Of a stretch of 64,000 bases of DNA, positions 39,836-49,733 are shown one piece after another. Source of the stretch: Rhizobium etli_C (GTDB taxonomy: Bacteria; Pseudomonadota; Alphaproteobacteria; Rhizobiales; Rhizobiaceae); NCBI RefSeq assembly GCF_014198605.1, contig NZ_JACIHU010000009.1, one strand, 5' to 3'. Numbering within the stretch: position 1 is the stretch's first letter; every line of letters begins with the position of its first letter. The notes below the pieces were generated by a model that was given only the letters and a program-made list of their open reading frames with translations, was not told where the DNA came from and ran no database searches. The translations under genes were made by a program, and so were the position numbers.

Positions 39836-41908
39836 TTACCTGCCCTCGCGCCACCACATGGCGCCGAAGGCGAGCAGCAATATGCCGACGCCGGCAAAAC
39901 CGGCAAAGAGCGGCAGCGTATTGATGCCCTTCAAGACCGTCTCGCTGGTCATGCGGATCATCATGCGGTCATCGTCGGAGACACGGACCTGGCCGCGCAC
40001 CGGCAGGATCGGCGGCACGGTGATCGCCCCCTTTTCACTGGCGACGCGGGTCACGAGACCTTTGCTCCTGTCGACGACAGGTTTCAGCACATTTGTCGTC
40101 GAGATCATCGCCTTGAATTCCGGCGCATCGACGGCGCCGATATGGACAAGAGTCGACAGTTTGCCGTTGCGGACTTCGAAGAGGCCAATCTCGTCCATCC
40201 GTTTCTCTGCCTTGTAGAGGCCGGGTTCGGATTGGGTGAGCGGCAAGGTTTCGGTCTTGCCGGAGGGATAGCGCACGGTAGCGTTGCCCGGATTGTCGCC
40301 GATCGTCTGGCGCGTGATTTCAAGGGTCCGGCCGGAGGCGCGCGCCGTCAGCGCTTCTTCCTCAAGCGCCGGCTCCTTCATCAGCCAATGGGCGATGCGG
40401 CGATAGAGCGAAACGTTCGGACCGCCGCCTTCGAAGCCGCGGGCCCAGAGCCAGCCCTGGTCGGAGAGCAGCATGGCGACGCGGCCCTGGCCGGCACGGT
40501 TCAGCACCAGCAGCGGGTGGTTGTCGGCGCCGAGCATGATCGTCTCGCCCTGCGGCCGCTCGACGTCGACGCTGCGGAACCAGCGCCCCCAATGCGGCGG
40601 GTCCTCGCCCGAGCCGTCCAGGCCGCGCGTGACGGGATGCTTGCGGCCCTCCTCGGAGAGGCGGGGGTAGAAGGCCTTCTCGATCATCCGGCCGGTCGGC
40701 TCTGCAGGCAGCACGGAGGCGAGCGGCGTCATCGCAATCGATTCCGGGCTTGCATGTTCCGGACCGGCGGCGATCAGCAGCGCTCCGCCGTTCTCCACAT
40801 ATTGGGCGATGTTGTCGTAATAGAGCATCGGCAGCACATTCGCCCGGTCCTGATAGCGGTCGAAGATGATCAGGTCGAAATCCTTGATCTTGTCGATGAA
40901 CAGCTCGCGTGTCGGGAAAGCGATCAGCGACAGCTCGTTGATCGGCGTGCCATCCTGCTTTTCCGGTGGGCGCAGAATGGTGAAGTGGACGAGATCGACC
41001 GAGGCGTCGGATTTCAAGAGGTTCCGCCAGGCGCGTTCGCCGGCGTGCGGCTCACCGGAGACAAGCAGCACGCGCAGATTCTGGCGGATGCCGTCGATGA
41101 CGTGGACGGCGCGGTTATTGGCCGTGGTGACTTCGCCGGGAAGTGCCGCGACCGAGAATTCGAGCACGTTGCTGCCGCCCCCCGGCACCTTGAAGGAGAA
41201 AGGCGTATCCCGGCCGGGTGTCGCCTGCAGGGTGGCGATTTCATCACCGTTGAGCTTCACCGTGACGTCGGCGGTGCCGCCGGGACTCGGGCCGTCGTCG
41301 AAGACGCGCAGAACGACCTGCTGCTCCTCGTTGACGATGCCGAAGCGCGGCCCCTTGACGACTTCGATGCGGCGATCGAATTCGTTCGCCTTGCCGGTGA
41401 TGAGGCCATGGATCGGCGCATCGAACCCAAGCGCCTGATTGACGGCCGGAACATCATGGACTTCGCCGTCGGTCAGCATGATGGCGCCGCCGATGCGCGA
41501 CGGCGGGACATCGGCGATGTTGGCCGCCATCGCGTCGAACAGGCGCGTCGACGGCACGTCGGAATTGACGTCGCCTTCGACATCGATGAAGCGCGGCTCT
41601 ATCTGGGGAAAACGGGCGAGCTGGCCCTTCAGGGCCGCCAGCGCATCGTCGGTCATCTTGACCCGGTCGGGCGTCTGCTGGCTCTGGCTCCGGTCAACGA
41701 GAACGGGGACGATCGTCGACAGCTGATCCCGGTCCTCCTGCAGCAGCACGGGATTGGCGAGCGCGGTCAGCAGGGCGAGTGCCGCCAGCGTCCTGATCCA
41801 GGCGCCGCGGATGCCGCGCCAGATCGCGAAGGCGGCGATGAGCGCGCCGACGGCGGCCAGCGCGGCCAGAACCGGCCAAGGCAGAAAAGGTGAAAAGTCG
41901 AAGGTCAT
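39836..41908 (-). CDS. Large membrane protein with glutamine amidotransferase-like domain, end of MoxR operon
   Basis: 690 residues. Two N-terminal transmembrane helices (~10-30, 37-55), a vWA-like region (VPVLVDRSQSQQTPDRVKMT..., IGGAIMLTDGEVHDVPA), a beta-rich stretch, then a class I glutamine-amidotransferase-like fold (LIIFDRYQDRANVLPMLYYDNIAQYVENGGALLIAAGPEHA; RWFRSVDVERPQGE...RVAMLLSDQGWLWARGFEGGG), and a C-terminal helix. The GATase Cys is not obvious, so the domain is probably structural. It begins one base after the BatA-like gene stop. Function unknown; probably a complex with its operon mates. Confidence 0.75.
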   Translation of the reverse strand: MTFDFSPFLPWPVLAALAAVGALIAAFAIWRGIRGAWIRTLAALALLTALANPVLLQEDRDQLSTIVPVLVDRSQSQQTPDRVKMTDDALAALKGQLARFPQIEPRFIDVEGDVNSDVPSTRLFDAMAANIADVPPSRIGGAIMLTDGEVHDVPAVNQALGFDAPIHGLITGKANEFDRRIEVVKGPRFGIVNEEQQVVLRVFDDGPSPGGTADVTVKLNGDEIATLQATPGRDTPFSFKVPGGGSNVLEFSVAALPGEVTTANNRAVHVIDGIRQNLRVLLVSGEPHAGERAWRNLLKSDASVDLVHFTILRPPEKQDGTPINELSLIAFPTRELFIDKIKDFDLIIFDRYQDRANVLPMLYYDNIAQYVENGGALLIAAGPEHASPESIAMTPLASVLPAEPTGRMIEKAFYPRLSEEGRKHPVTRGLDGSGEDPPHWGRWFRSVDVERPQGETIMLGADNHPLLVLNRAGQGRVAMLLSDQGWLWARGFEGGGPNVSLYRRIAHWLMKEPALEEEALTARASGRTLEITRQTIGDNPGNATVRYPSGKTETLPLTQSEPGLYKAEKRMDEIGLFEVRNGKLSTLVHIGAVDAPEFKAMISTTNVLKPVVDRSKGLVTRVASEKGAITVPPILPVRGQVRVSDDDRMMIRMTSETVLKGINTLPLFAGFAGVGILLLAFGAMWWREGR

Positions 41909-41909
41909 C

Positions 41910-44726
41910 TCATTGTCCTAACCGTTCAAGGAGGTCGGGAACATGAACCTGGTCGGTCTTGTAGTTGCCGGTCAGCATATACATCATGATGTTGACGCCG
42001 GAACGATAGGCATATTCGCGCTGACCTTCGTCGGAGGGCACGGTCGGCAGAATCGGCACGCCGTTATCGTCGACCGCCCAGGCACCTGCGAAATCATTGC
42101 CGGTGATCAGGATTGGCGAAACGCCGTCGGCCGTCGCCGCCGATCTTTCCGTCGCTTCACGGCCGCCGCCCTGCCGCGCCTCGATCCAGAGCGGGCTGCC
42201 GGCATAACGGCCTGGAAAGCTCGACAGAAGGTAGAAGGATTTCGTCAGCACGTGATCGGATGGCACCGGCTCGAGCGGCGGAATATCGAGATTGGCGAGG
42301 ATCGCCTGCAGCCTCTGGCCGTTGGCGCTGACATTGCCGCCGTTGTCCAAAGCGCTGATCTGGTCGCGCGTATCGAAAAGCACGGTGCCGCCGTTGCGCA
42401 TATAGGCGTCGATGCGGCTGATCGCCGCCGTCGACGGCATCGGCGCCGTTGCCGAAACCGGCCAGTAGATAATCGGATAGAAGGCGAGTTCGTCCTTGGT
42501 AAGGTCGAGGCCGACGGGCGGCGCCGGCTCCAGCGTCGTGCGGAAGGTCAGGAACTGGGTGAGGCCCTCGAGGCCGCGCTCGGATATGTTGTCCACCTCC
42601 TGTTCGCCGGTGACGACATAGGCGAGGTGGGTGTTGTCAAGCCTCTGCAAGATGAGGTCGTCGCCGGGCTGAGAGTCGTTGGCGTGCAGCAGGCCGGGCT
42701 GCAGCAGGAAGCCGGCGCCGAGCGCTATCGCGATCACGCTCATGGTGCGGACAGCCGGGCGCAAGCGCGAGAAGGCGCCGTTCATGAAGAGGACGATCAG
42801 GCTGTCGGTCAATAGCAGCAGAAAGGCGGCGAGAAAGAGCGCCGGCTTTGCCGACCAGCTTTCGCCGCCGATCAAGCCTTCGCGCGCAGCTGTCGTCCCT
42901 GCCGTGTCGATCGGCTTCAGTTCGGCGTCCTCCGGCAGCACGTTCAAAGCGGTGAAACCATCTTCCGAACCATAAAGCCCGGGCGGATTGTCGAAATTCG
43001 CGGTCGGCTCGGTTCCGGCCTTTGACGTGAGCGGCCGCGCCGAACCGGTCTCGGAGACGAGCGTGCCCTTGGCCGTCAGCATGCGGAATGGCGGCAGGGT
43101 CTCGGCCACACGCGTATTGCCGCGAACCTCCGACGTCACGCCGCCCGAGCGCGATATCTGGAGGAGATGGCGCAGCATGTCGACAAAGGTGCCCGAAATC
43201 GGCAGATCCGACCATGTCGCTTCGGCGGTGACGTGGAACAGCACGATCTGGCCGGATGAGAGCGGCTTCATCGTCACGAGCGGCGTGCCGTCGGCCAGGC
43301 TCGCCCAGGTGCGTTCGGCAAGATCGGGGGTGGGTTCGGCAAGCACCTGCCGCTTGACGACGACGTCGGCAGGGCGCGCTATGCCCGAGAAAGGCCCGAA
43401 ATTCGGAAATTCGGCCAGCGACTGCGGTTCGCTCCAGGACAATGTGCCGCCCAGCGCCCGTTCTCCCTGACGCAGGATGACGGGGATGAGAGGGTCGTCT
43501 GCCGGCGCTGCCGCCATGCGCGGGCCGGCGAAGCGCAAGAGCATGCCGCCATTCGATATCCAGCGCGTCAGAGGTTCGTAGGTGTCCTCCGGCAGCCGGC
43601 CGATATCGGCCATGATGATAATCGAGGGATTGCTGGCGAGAAGTTTCGGTATGGCGACCGAAAGATCGGAATCGCCGGGCTGGATCAGATCCGCATAGGG
43701 CTGCAGCGCCCGCTGGATATAATAGAGCGGTGACAGCAGCGGCTGGAACTCATCCCCGCCGGCACCCGACAGCAGCACCACGCGGCGACGCTTGAATGCG
43801 TCGTCGAGAAGATGGACAGCGCCTGCTGTCGCGCCGTTGTCGACGCTGATGCGGGCGAAATCGTTGCGCATCTCGAAAGGAGCGGTGATCGAACTCGTCG
43901 CGACGCTTTGGCCGGGGCGGAAGTCCGCCCTGCCGTTGGCGATCGAGCGGCCCTGGCTGTCGACGGCGTTCAGCGCCACGGATGCGGCATGCGAAGCGTT
44001 GAGGCGCGTGACCTTGACGGTCATGGCATCAGCCGCGTTGTTGGCCGCGGTGATCGCAATCGTCCGCGCCGCGTCACCCTCGATCAGGCGCAGATCGGTG
44101 GGCTGGAGTTCGGCCAGCTGACGTACCGTGGCGTCGTCGGCCTTGGCGGCGGCGCCGTCGGTCAGGAAGGCAAGGGTGCCGGGCTTGATGCCGTTCAGGG
44201 CGGAGCGCAGCGCCTGGAAGGCGCGCTCTCGGTCCGGCACCAGCGGCCGCGGTTCGACGGCGCGCAGTTTGTCGCGGGCGGCCGCGGCGGTGCCGGGCAC
44301 GGCATCGTTGGTCGGCTCGGCGGTAAAGACGATCGATACGGGCACGCCGGCGGATTCGGCATCGTCTATCAGCGCGTCGGCGGTCTGGATGCGGCGCTCC
44401 CAGTCGGGTGCGGCCGCCCAGCTGTTGTCGACGAAGAGGACGAGCGGGCCGCCCGATGCGAGCGAACTGGTGCGCGGATTGAAGACCGGATCGGCGATCG
44501 CAAAGATGATGGTGGCGGCGAGCAGCATGCGCAGCAGCGTCAGCCACCAGGGGCTCTGGGCCGGCGTCTCTTCGCGCTTCAGCACCGATGCGAGGATCTT
44601 CAGCGGCGGAAAGATCTCGCTCTTCGGGCGTGGCGGCATCAGCCGCAGCAGCCACCAGATCACCGGCAGGGCGATGAGGGCACCGAGAATGGCGGGATAG
44701 GCGAAAGCGAAGGGAAGGGCGTTCAC
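41910..44726 (-). CDS. BatA-like N-terminal/DUF4159 membrane protein
   Basis: 938 residues, GTG start overlapping the DUF58 stop (GTGA). Residues ~1-80 match the aerotolerance-regulator N-terminal domain (AYPAILGALIALPVIWWLLRLMPPRPKSEIFPPLKIL... followed by a second helix). A vWA-like domain (GGPLVLFVDNSWAAAPDWERRIQ...) comes next, a long beta-rich middle, two more helices near 665-710, and a C-terminal ~220-residue DUF4159 domain (LTQFLTFRTTLEPAPPVGLDLTKDELAFYPIIYWPVSA...). Such proteins sit in MoxR operons and are thought to form envelope complexes controlled by the AAA ATPase. Confidence 0.8.
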   Translation of the reverse strand: MNALPFAFAYPAILGALIALPVIWWLLRLMPPRPKSEIFPPLKILASVLKREETPAQSPWWLTLLRMLLAATIIFAIADPVFNPRTSSLASGGPLVLFVDNSWAAAPDWERRIQTADALIDDAESAGVPVSIVFTAEPTNDAVPGTAAAARDKLRAVEPRPLVPDRERAFQALRSALNGIKPGTLAFLTDGAAAKADDATVRQLAELQPTDLRLIEGDAARTIAITAANNAADAMTVKVTRLNASHAASVALNAVDSQGRSIANGRADFRPGQSVATSSITAPFEMRNDFARISVDNGATAGAVHLLDDAFKRRRVVLLSGAGGDEFQPLLSPLYYIQRALQPYADLIQPGDSDLSVAIPKLLASNPSIIIMADIGRLPEDTYEPLTRWISNGGMLLRFAGPRMAAAPADDPLIPVILRQGERALGGTLSWSEPQSLAEFPNFGPFSGIARPADVVVKRQVLAEPTPDLAERTWASLADGTPLVTMKPLSSGQIVLFHVTAEATWSDLPISGTFVDMLRHLLQISRSGGVTSEVRGNTRVAETLPPFRMLTAKGTLVSETGSARPLTSKAGTEPTANFDNPPGLYGSEDGFTALNVLPEDAELKPIDTAGTTAAREGLIGGESWSAKPALFLAAFLLLLTDSLIVLFMNGAFSRLRPAVRTMSVIAIALGAGFLLQPGLLHANDSQPGDDLILQRLDNTHLAYVVTGEQEVDNISERGLEGLTQFLTFRTTLEPAPPVGLDLTKDELAFYPIIYWPVSATAPMPSTAAISRIDAYMRNGGTVLFDTRDQISALDNGGNVSANGQRLQAILANLDIPPLEPVPSDHVLTKSFYLLSSFPGRYAGSPLWIEARQGGGREATERSAATADGVSPILITGNDFAGAWAVDDNGVPILPTVPSDEGQREYAYRSGVNIMMYMLTGNYKTDQVHVPDLLERLGQ

Positions 44727-45643
44727 AGCTGCCCTCCATGCGTTGCCTTGGCCGGCATGCCCGACAGATACATGTGCACCGCGACCAGCGCTTCGGAGGC
44801 GAGATGATCGGTGCGGTGGGTCGTGAAGGTCCAGCCGAGATGGCGCAGCGACTGGCCGAGGCTCTCCCTGCGGGCGAGGTAGGCGTTGCGATAGACCTCG
44901 CGGATATGTTCGGCGCGACCGGAGATCAGCTTGGCGCCGGTCTCGGGATCGGTGAATTCGGTGCGGCCGCTATAGGGGAAGAGTTCCTCGGCGGGGTCCG
45001 ATATCTCGACCACGTGGCCGCGCAGGCCGCGGCGGGCAAGCGGGCCGAGCCGCTCCATGATAACAGGCGCGTCGTCGAGGAAATCGCCGATGAGGACGAG
45101 GTCGCTCCAGCCGCGGATCATCCCCGTTTCCGGCAGGCCGCCGGTCAGCGGAGCGTGCATGAGCGCCGAGGCGAGGCGTTCTGCGGCAGTGCGGGTGGAT
45201 GCGGGTTCCATGATGCCGGGGCAGCCGATGCGTTCGCCGGAGCGGGAGAGGATTTCGGCCAGCGCCAGCATGACGACCAGCGCCCGGCTTTCCTTGGAGG
45301 CGCTGCCATAGCTCGACTTGTACATCATCGAAGGCGACATGTCGCACCAGAGCCAGATCGTATGCGCTGCCTCCCATTCGCGCTCGCGCACATAGGTATG
45401 GTCGTCGCGCGCGGAACGGCGCCAGTCGATGCGTGACAGGCTCTCACCCTCGGCATAGGGACGAAACTGCCAGAAATTCTCGCCGATGCCGCGCTTGCGG
45501 CGGCCATGCCAGCCGGCGATGACAGTGTTGGCGATGCGCTTGGCTTCCACCAGGCAGTCCGGCATCAGGGCGGCCCGCTGCCTGGCGCGGGAAAGGGCAT
45601 CGCTGCCTGACGTCGGGTTGACGATCTGTCCGATAGATGCCAC
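44723..45643 (-). CDS. DUF58 family protein (vWA-like)
   Basis: 306 residues, GTG start with AAGGAAG upstream. GIGENFWQFRPYAEGESLSRIDWRRSARDDHTYVREREWEAA is the DUF58 core. LWCDMSPSMMYKSS provides a D-x-S-x-S MIDAS metal site, and DLVLIGDFLDD a later strand. Co-transcribed with moxR (13-bp gap) and overlapping the next gene by 4 bp. A probable substrate or partner of the MoxR ATPase. Confidence 0.85.
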   Translation of the reverse strand: MASIGQIVNPTSGSDALSRARQRAALMPDCLVEAKRIANTVIAGWHGRRKRGIGENFWQFRPYAEGESLSRIDWRRSARDDHTYVREREWEAAHTIWLWCDMSPSMMYKSSYGSASKESRALVVMLALAEILSRSGERIGCPGIMEPASTRTAAERLASALMHAPLTGGLPETGMIRGWSDLVLIGDFLDDAPVIMERLGPLARRGLRGHVVEISDPAEELFPYSGRTEFTDPETGAKLISGRAEHIREVYRNAYLARRESLGQSLRHLGWTFTTHRTDHLASEALVAVHMYLSGMPAKATHGGQL

Positions 45644-45656
45644 GCGTCCGGCTTCC

Positions 45657-46667
45657 TTATCCCTTTGCCTGCTTCACCAGTCCGGCGATGACGTCGCGCA
45701 CGGACATGCCTTCGGCTCGGGCGGCGAACGTCAGCGCCATGCGGTGCTGGAGAATGGGTTCGGCAAGCGCGTAGACATCGTCGAGAGATGGGGCGAGACG
45801 GCCTTGGTAGAGCGCGCGGGCGCGCGCGCAGAGCATCATCGCCTGGCCGGCGCGAGGGCCTGGGCCCCAGGCGACGTTCTTGTCGGTCGAAGCATTGCCC
45901 TGTCCGGGGCGGGCGGATCGTACCAGCGCGAGGATGGCGTCGACGACCGTCTCGCTCACCGGCATCTGGCGCACCAGGGTCTGGATTTCGATCAGCCGCT
46001 GCGCATCGATGATCGCCTCCGGCCGGGTTTCGCCGAGGCCCGTCGTCTCAAGCAGGATCTGGCGCTCGGCGGCGAGCTCGGGATAGTTGACGTCGACCTG
46101 CAGCAGGAAACGGTCGAGCTGGGCTTCGGGCAGGGGATAGGTGCCTTCCTGCTCCAGCGGGTTTTGGGTGGCCAGCACATGGAAGGGCGCCGGCAGGTCA
46201 TAGCGCTGGCCGGCAATCGTGATATGGTATTCCTGCATTGCTTGCAGGAGCGCCGACTGGGTACGCGGCGAGGCGCGGTTGATCTCGTCGGCCATCAAGA
46301 GCTGGGCGAAGACCGGGCCCTTGACGAAACGGAAGGAGCGGCGGCCGCTATCGTCCTGGTCCATGACTTCGGAGCCGAGAATATCGGAAGGCATCAGGTC
46401 GGGTGTGAACTGGATGCGGTTGGCGGCAAGGCCGAGCACTTCGCCGAGCGTCGTCACCAGCCTGGTCTTGGCAAGGCCGGGAACGCCGACGAGCAGGGCA
46501 TGACCGCCGGAGAGCACGGCGAGAATGGTGTTCTCGACGACGCTTTCCTGACCGAAGATCACCTTCGAGACTTCTATGCGGATGGCGGCGATATCGGAGA
46601 GCGCCTTCTCGGCGGCGGCGACGATCGCCTTTTCATCGAGGCTGGCTTCGGTCTTCATCATACCCAT
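45657..46667 (-). CDS. MoxR-family AAA+ ATPase
   Basis: 336 residues from ATG 46667 (GGAG six bases upstream; an upstream TTG frame start is less likely). Walker A is GVPGLAKTRL (lacking the usual GKT but standard for MoxR), Walker B LLMADEINRASPRTQSALLQAMQE, sensor 1 FHVLATQNPLEQEGTYPLPEAQLDRFLL. The C-terminal lid continues SVRDVIAGLVK. MoxR proteins are chaperone-like and activate vWA-domain partners, which matches the three genes that follow. First gene of the four-gene operon. Confidence 0.9.
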   Translation of the reverse strand: MGMMKTEASLDEKAIVAAAEKALSDIAAIRIEVSKVIFGQESVVENTILAVLSGGHALLVGVPGLAKTRLVTTLGEVLGLAANRIQFTPDLMPSDILGSEVMDQDDSGRRSFRFVKGPVFAQLLMADEINRASPRTQSALLQAMQEYHITIAGQRYDLPAPFHVLATQNPLEQEGTYPLPEAQLDRFLLQVDVNYPELAAERQILLETTGLGETRPEAIIDAQRLIEIQTLVRQMPVSETVVDAILALVRSARPGQGNASTDKNVAWGPGPRAGQAMMLCARARALYQGRLAPSLDDVYALAEPILQHRMALTFAARAEGMSVRDVIAGLVKQAKG

Positions 46668-46825
46668 GGGCATCTCCAACGGCTGAAATCATTCGGCAGC
46701 GAATCGGCGGACTTATACATCTGCCTCATACTCGATAGAGTTATGGAGATGCGACGGGCTGACAAGTTCGTTGCGAATGACTATCTCGTGACTTCACTTT
46801 GTTAAGGACAAACCGGGACGGAAGA

Positions 46826-47449
46826 ATGGCAACCGAGGAAATCAGCGGACAGGCGGATGCGGCGGGACTTGCCGCGCTGATTTCGCGCGCGTCCGAGGAA
46901 GGCAGCGGAAAAAAACGTGGACTTCCGCCGGTCGACCGATGGAATCCGCCTTTTTGCGGCGATATCGACATGGAGATCAGGGCCGACGGTACTTGGTTCT
47001 ACATGGGCACGCCGATCGGCCGGCCGGCTCTGGTGCGGCTGTTTTCGACGGTTTTGCGCAAGGATGAGGATGAGAAGACCTATCTCGTAACTCCTGTGGA
47101 AAAGGTCGGGATCAGGGTCGCGGACGCTCCGTTCATCGCCGTGGAGGTGAGCGTGACGTGGGGCCAAGGTCAACAGGTGCTGACATTTCGCACCAATGTC
47201 GGCGATGTCGTGGAGGCGGGAGGAGAGCATCGGCTGCGCTTTGCCATTGCGGGCGGCAATGCCGAACTGAAACCCTATCTGCATGTGCGCGGGCGGCTGG
47301 AGGCGCTGGTGTCGCGTGCGGTGATGTATGAACTGGTCGCACTCGGCGAGATCCTCGACGTGGAGGGGCGGGCGATGTTTGCGATCCGCTCCGCCGGCGA
47401 GGTCTTCCCGGTCATGCCGGCCGACGAACTGGATGCGCTTTCCCGATGA
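46826..47449 (+). CDS. DUF1285 family protein
   Basis: 207 residues from ATG 46826 (GGAAG upstream). PPVDRWNPPFCGDIDMEIRADGTWFYMGTPIGRPALVRLFSTVLRKDEDEKTYLVTPVEKVGIRVADAPFIAVEV is the diagnostic DUF1285 sequence. Structures in the family show a beta-rich PH-like plus cyclase-associated-like arrangement; role unknown. First gene of an operon: its stop overlaps the next start by 4 bp (ATGA). Divergent from moxR. Confidence 0.85.
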   Translation: MATEEISGQADAAGLAALISRASEEGSGKKRGLPPVDRWNPPFCGDIDMEIRADGTWFYMGTPIGRPALVRLFSTVLRKDEDEKTYLVTPVEKVGIRVADAPFIAVEVSVTWGQGQQVLTFRTNVGDVVEAGGEHRLRFAIAGGNAELKPYLHVRGRLEALVSRAVMYELVALGEILDVEGRAMFAIRSAGEVFPVMPADELDALSR

Positions 47450-48096
47450 ATGATGCGATCACCCAACGTTATCCGCTGTTCTCAGCAGCTGAATTCCGCC
47501 GCCGTGCGCTCAATCAGAATGGTGGTCCGGTCGACCATGCCTGGCGCGATCACGGCGACCATGTCCTCAACCCCGATATCATCGCCGAGGTCGAGACCTT
47601 CAAGCTGCGCGATGCCGCCGTGCTTGTGCCGGTCGTCGACGGCGGCGAGGAGGCGCAGGTGATCTTCACCAAGCGCACGGCGACGCTGCGCAAACATTCC
47701 GGACAGATCGCCTTTCCCGGCGGCTCGATCGATCCTGCCGATATCTCGCCCGAAATGGCGGCGGTGCGTGAGACGGAGGAAGAGATCGGCCTTGCCGGCT
47801 CCTTCGTCGAGACCGTCGGGCGGCTGCCGAACTATTTCGCCTCGACGGGCTTCCGCATCACGCCGGTGCTCGGCGTCGTGACGCCGGGCTTCGATTTGAC
47901 GCTGAACCCGGCGGAGGTAGACGATGTGTTCGAAGTGCCGCTTTCCTTCCTGATGAACCCGGCCAATCACAGCCGCGACAAGCGGGTCATCGACGGCATC
48001 GACCGGCATTTCTACCGCATGCCCTATGAAACCAGGATGATCTGGGGCATTACCGCGGGCATCGTCCGCACCCTTTACGAAAGGCTTTATGCATGA
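47446..48096 (+). CDS. CoA pyrophosphatase-like Nudix hydrolase (NudL type)
   Basis: 216 residues. LRKHSGQIAFPGGSIDPADISPEMAAVRETEEEIGL combines the UPF0035 motif (KHSGQIAFPGG) with a complete Nudix box ending RETEEEIGL. Such enzymes hydrolyse CoA and its derivatives to 4'-phosphopantetheine and 3',5'-ADP. Overlaps both neighbours by 4 bp, so it is translated in a coupled three-gene operon. Confidence 0.88.
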   Translation: MNDAITQRYPLFSAAEFRRRALNQNGGPVDHAWRDHGDHVLNPDIIAEVETFKLRDAAVLVPVVDGGEEAQVIFTKRTATLRKHSGQIAFPGGSIDPADISPEMAAVRETEEEIGLAGSFVETVGRLPNYFASTGFRITPVLGVVTPGFDLTLNPAEVDDVFEVPLSFLMNPANHSRDKRVIDGIDRHFYRMPYETRMIWGITAGIVRTLYERLYA

Positions 48097-49370
48097 CCGG
48101 CATTGCCGACCAAGCATGGTTTCGGGACCCGGCGCTCGGCCGGATCCTCACACTTCTGAATGCCGATCATGGGGGCAATGGTGGGGCCGAGGGCGGGGAA
48201 GCGCGGGTGGTCGGCGGCGCTGTGCGCAACAGCCTGATGGGCCTGCCGGTCAGCGATATCGACATTGCCACGACGCTGAGACCGGAGGCGGTGATGGAGC
48301 GGGCGGCAGCGGCCGGCATCAAGGCGGTGCCGACGGGCCTCCAGCATGGCACGGTGACGCTCGTCATCGACGGCAAGCCATTCGAGGTGACGACGTTGCG
48401 CACCGACGTCGAGACCGATGGGCGCCGCGCCAAGGTCGCCTTCAGCACCGACTGGAAGGCAGATGCCGAGCGGCGGGACCTGACGATCAATGCCCTCTAT
48501 GCGGATGCGGAGGGCGAGGTGGTCGATCTCGTAGGCGGGCTTGCAGACATCGAGACGCGCAACATCCGCTTCATCGGCGACGCGGCAACGCGTATTGCCG
48601 AGGACCATCTGCGAATCCTGCGGTTCTTCCGCTTCTTTGCCTATTACGGTTCGGGGCGCCCGGATGCCGAAGGGCTGAAGGCCTGCGCGGCGGCGCGTTC
48701 GAAGCTGAAGACGCTGTCGGCCGAACGCGTCTGGTCGGAGCTCAGAAAGCTGCTCGGCGCCGCCGATCCCGGCCGGGCGCTGCTCTGGATGCGGCAGGTG
48801 GCGGTGCTGACGGAGATCCTGCCGGAATCGGAACGATGGGGGATCGATGCGATCCCTTCGCTGGTCGCCGCCGAAAAGGCGCTCGGCTGGGCGCCCGACC
48901 CACTGCTGCGGCTTGCGGCGATCGTGCCGCCCGATGCGGCGCGGCTGGAAGCGCTTGCGGCTCGGCTGAAGCTCTCGAATGCGGAAGCTGCCACTCTCAG
49001 GGCTTGGGCGATAACGGCACCGGTCAACGACGAAATGACGTCAGCCGCCTTCGAAAGGCTGCTTTACCGCAACGGCGCGGACGGCATCACGACGCGCCTG
49101 AAGCTGGCGCTCGGTGTTGCACGGGGGAAGGCCGAAAGCGATCTCGACGAAATGGCGCGCTCCGCACGGCTCGGCAAGCTCCTGGAACAGGCCATGAAGT
49201 GGAAGAAGCCGCAGTTTCCCGTGAATGGCGCAGATGTGATCGCAGCCGGCACCCCATCCGGCCCGCGTGTCGGCGAACTGCTTGCGGTGCTGGAAAACCA
49301 GTGGGTGGAGGAGAACTTCGCTTCCGACAGAGCCGCGTTGCTCGCCCGGCTGCAGCAACTTGTGCGATAG
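48093..49370 (+). CDS. cca: CCA-adding tRNA nucleotidyltransferase
   Basis: 425 residues. The class II nucleotidyltransferase core is clear: VVGGAVRNSLMGLPVSDIDIATTLRPE (G-G and D-x-D), TLRTDVETDGRRAKVAFSTDWKADAERRDLTINALYAD (RRD), and DPATRIAEDHLRILRFFRF equivalent (GDAATRIAEDHLRILRFFRFFAYY). It adds or repairs the 3' CCA of tRNAs. The C-terminal body is alpha-helical and of usual length for alphaproteobacteria. Last gene of the operon; no clear terminator follows. Confidence 0.93.
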   Translation: MTGIADQAWFRDPALGRILTLLNADHGGNGGAEGGEARVVGGAVRNSLMGLPVSDIDIATTLRPEAVMERAAAAGIKAVPTGLQHGTVTLVIDGKPFEVTTLRTDVETDGRRAKVAFSTDWKADAERRDLTINALYADAEGEVVDLVGGLADIETRNIRFIGDAATRIAEDHLRILRFFRFFAYYGSGRPDAEGLKACAAARSKLKTLSAERVWSELRKLLGAADPGRALLWMRQVAVLTEILPESERWGIDAIPSLVAAEKALGWAPDPLLRLAAIVPPDAARLEALAARLKLSNAEAATLRAWAITAPVNDEMTSAAFERLLYRNGADGITTRLKLALGVARGKAESDLDEMARSARLGKLLEQAMKWKKPQFPVNGADVIAAGTPSGPRVGELLAVLENQWVEENFASDRAALLARLQQLVR

Positions 49371-49441
49371 GTATACCGCGTCGCGTCCGGGGGGGCGCGG
49401 CGCAGCTATCGTCGTTGGTACCAGCACTTGGCCACCGGCCG

Positions 49442-49627
49442 TCAGGCGGCGGTCGCCTCGTCGCGGATGCGGGCCTTGATGTTGTCAACCATGTTTTCGC
49501 GTATGGTGGTTTCGCCGTGAGCGGTCTTCAGGTGCTCGACGGCGCGGCGGACCACTTCCGCGTCATTATCCGCCCGGGTGTGCCAGGCGCAGCCGGGAAC
49601 AAGCGTGCCGCATTCGAAAAGTCGCAT
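49442..49627 (-). CDS. DUF1059 family small protein
   Basis: 61 residues from ATG 49627 (AGGAGA upstream). MRLFECGTLVPGCAWHTRADNDAEVVRRAVEHLKTAHGETTIRENMVDNIKARI matches DUF1059: F-x-C-G-x(4)-G-C-x-W/F, with two Cys, and His residues of the A-x-x-H-x-x-x-x-H region, so metal binding is possible. Function unknown. Confidence 0.8.
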   Translation of the reverse strand: MRLFECGTLVPGCAWHTRADNDAEVVRRAVEHLKTAHGETTIRENMVDNIKARIRDEATAA

Positions 49628-49733
49628 GGTCTTCTCCTCTGTCTGAAACACAACCGCGTTTGCACGCGATTGATGAAATGTGCGGAGGAAGGGAAGGTTC
49701 CGGCCGGCATCGGTGACGACCGGAGAAGGTCTT

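Noticed and set aside
40142..41893. A 583-codon plus-strand frame
   Set aside because: Antisense to the well-supported 690-residue operon gene; low-quality composition and no start signal.
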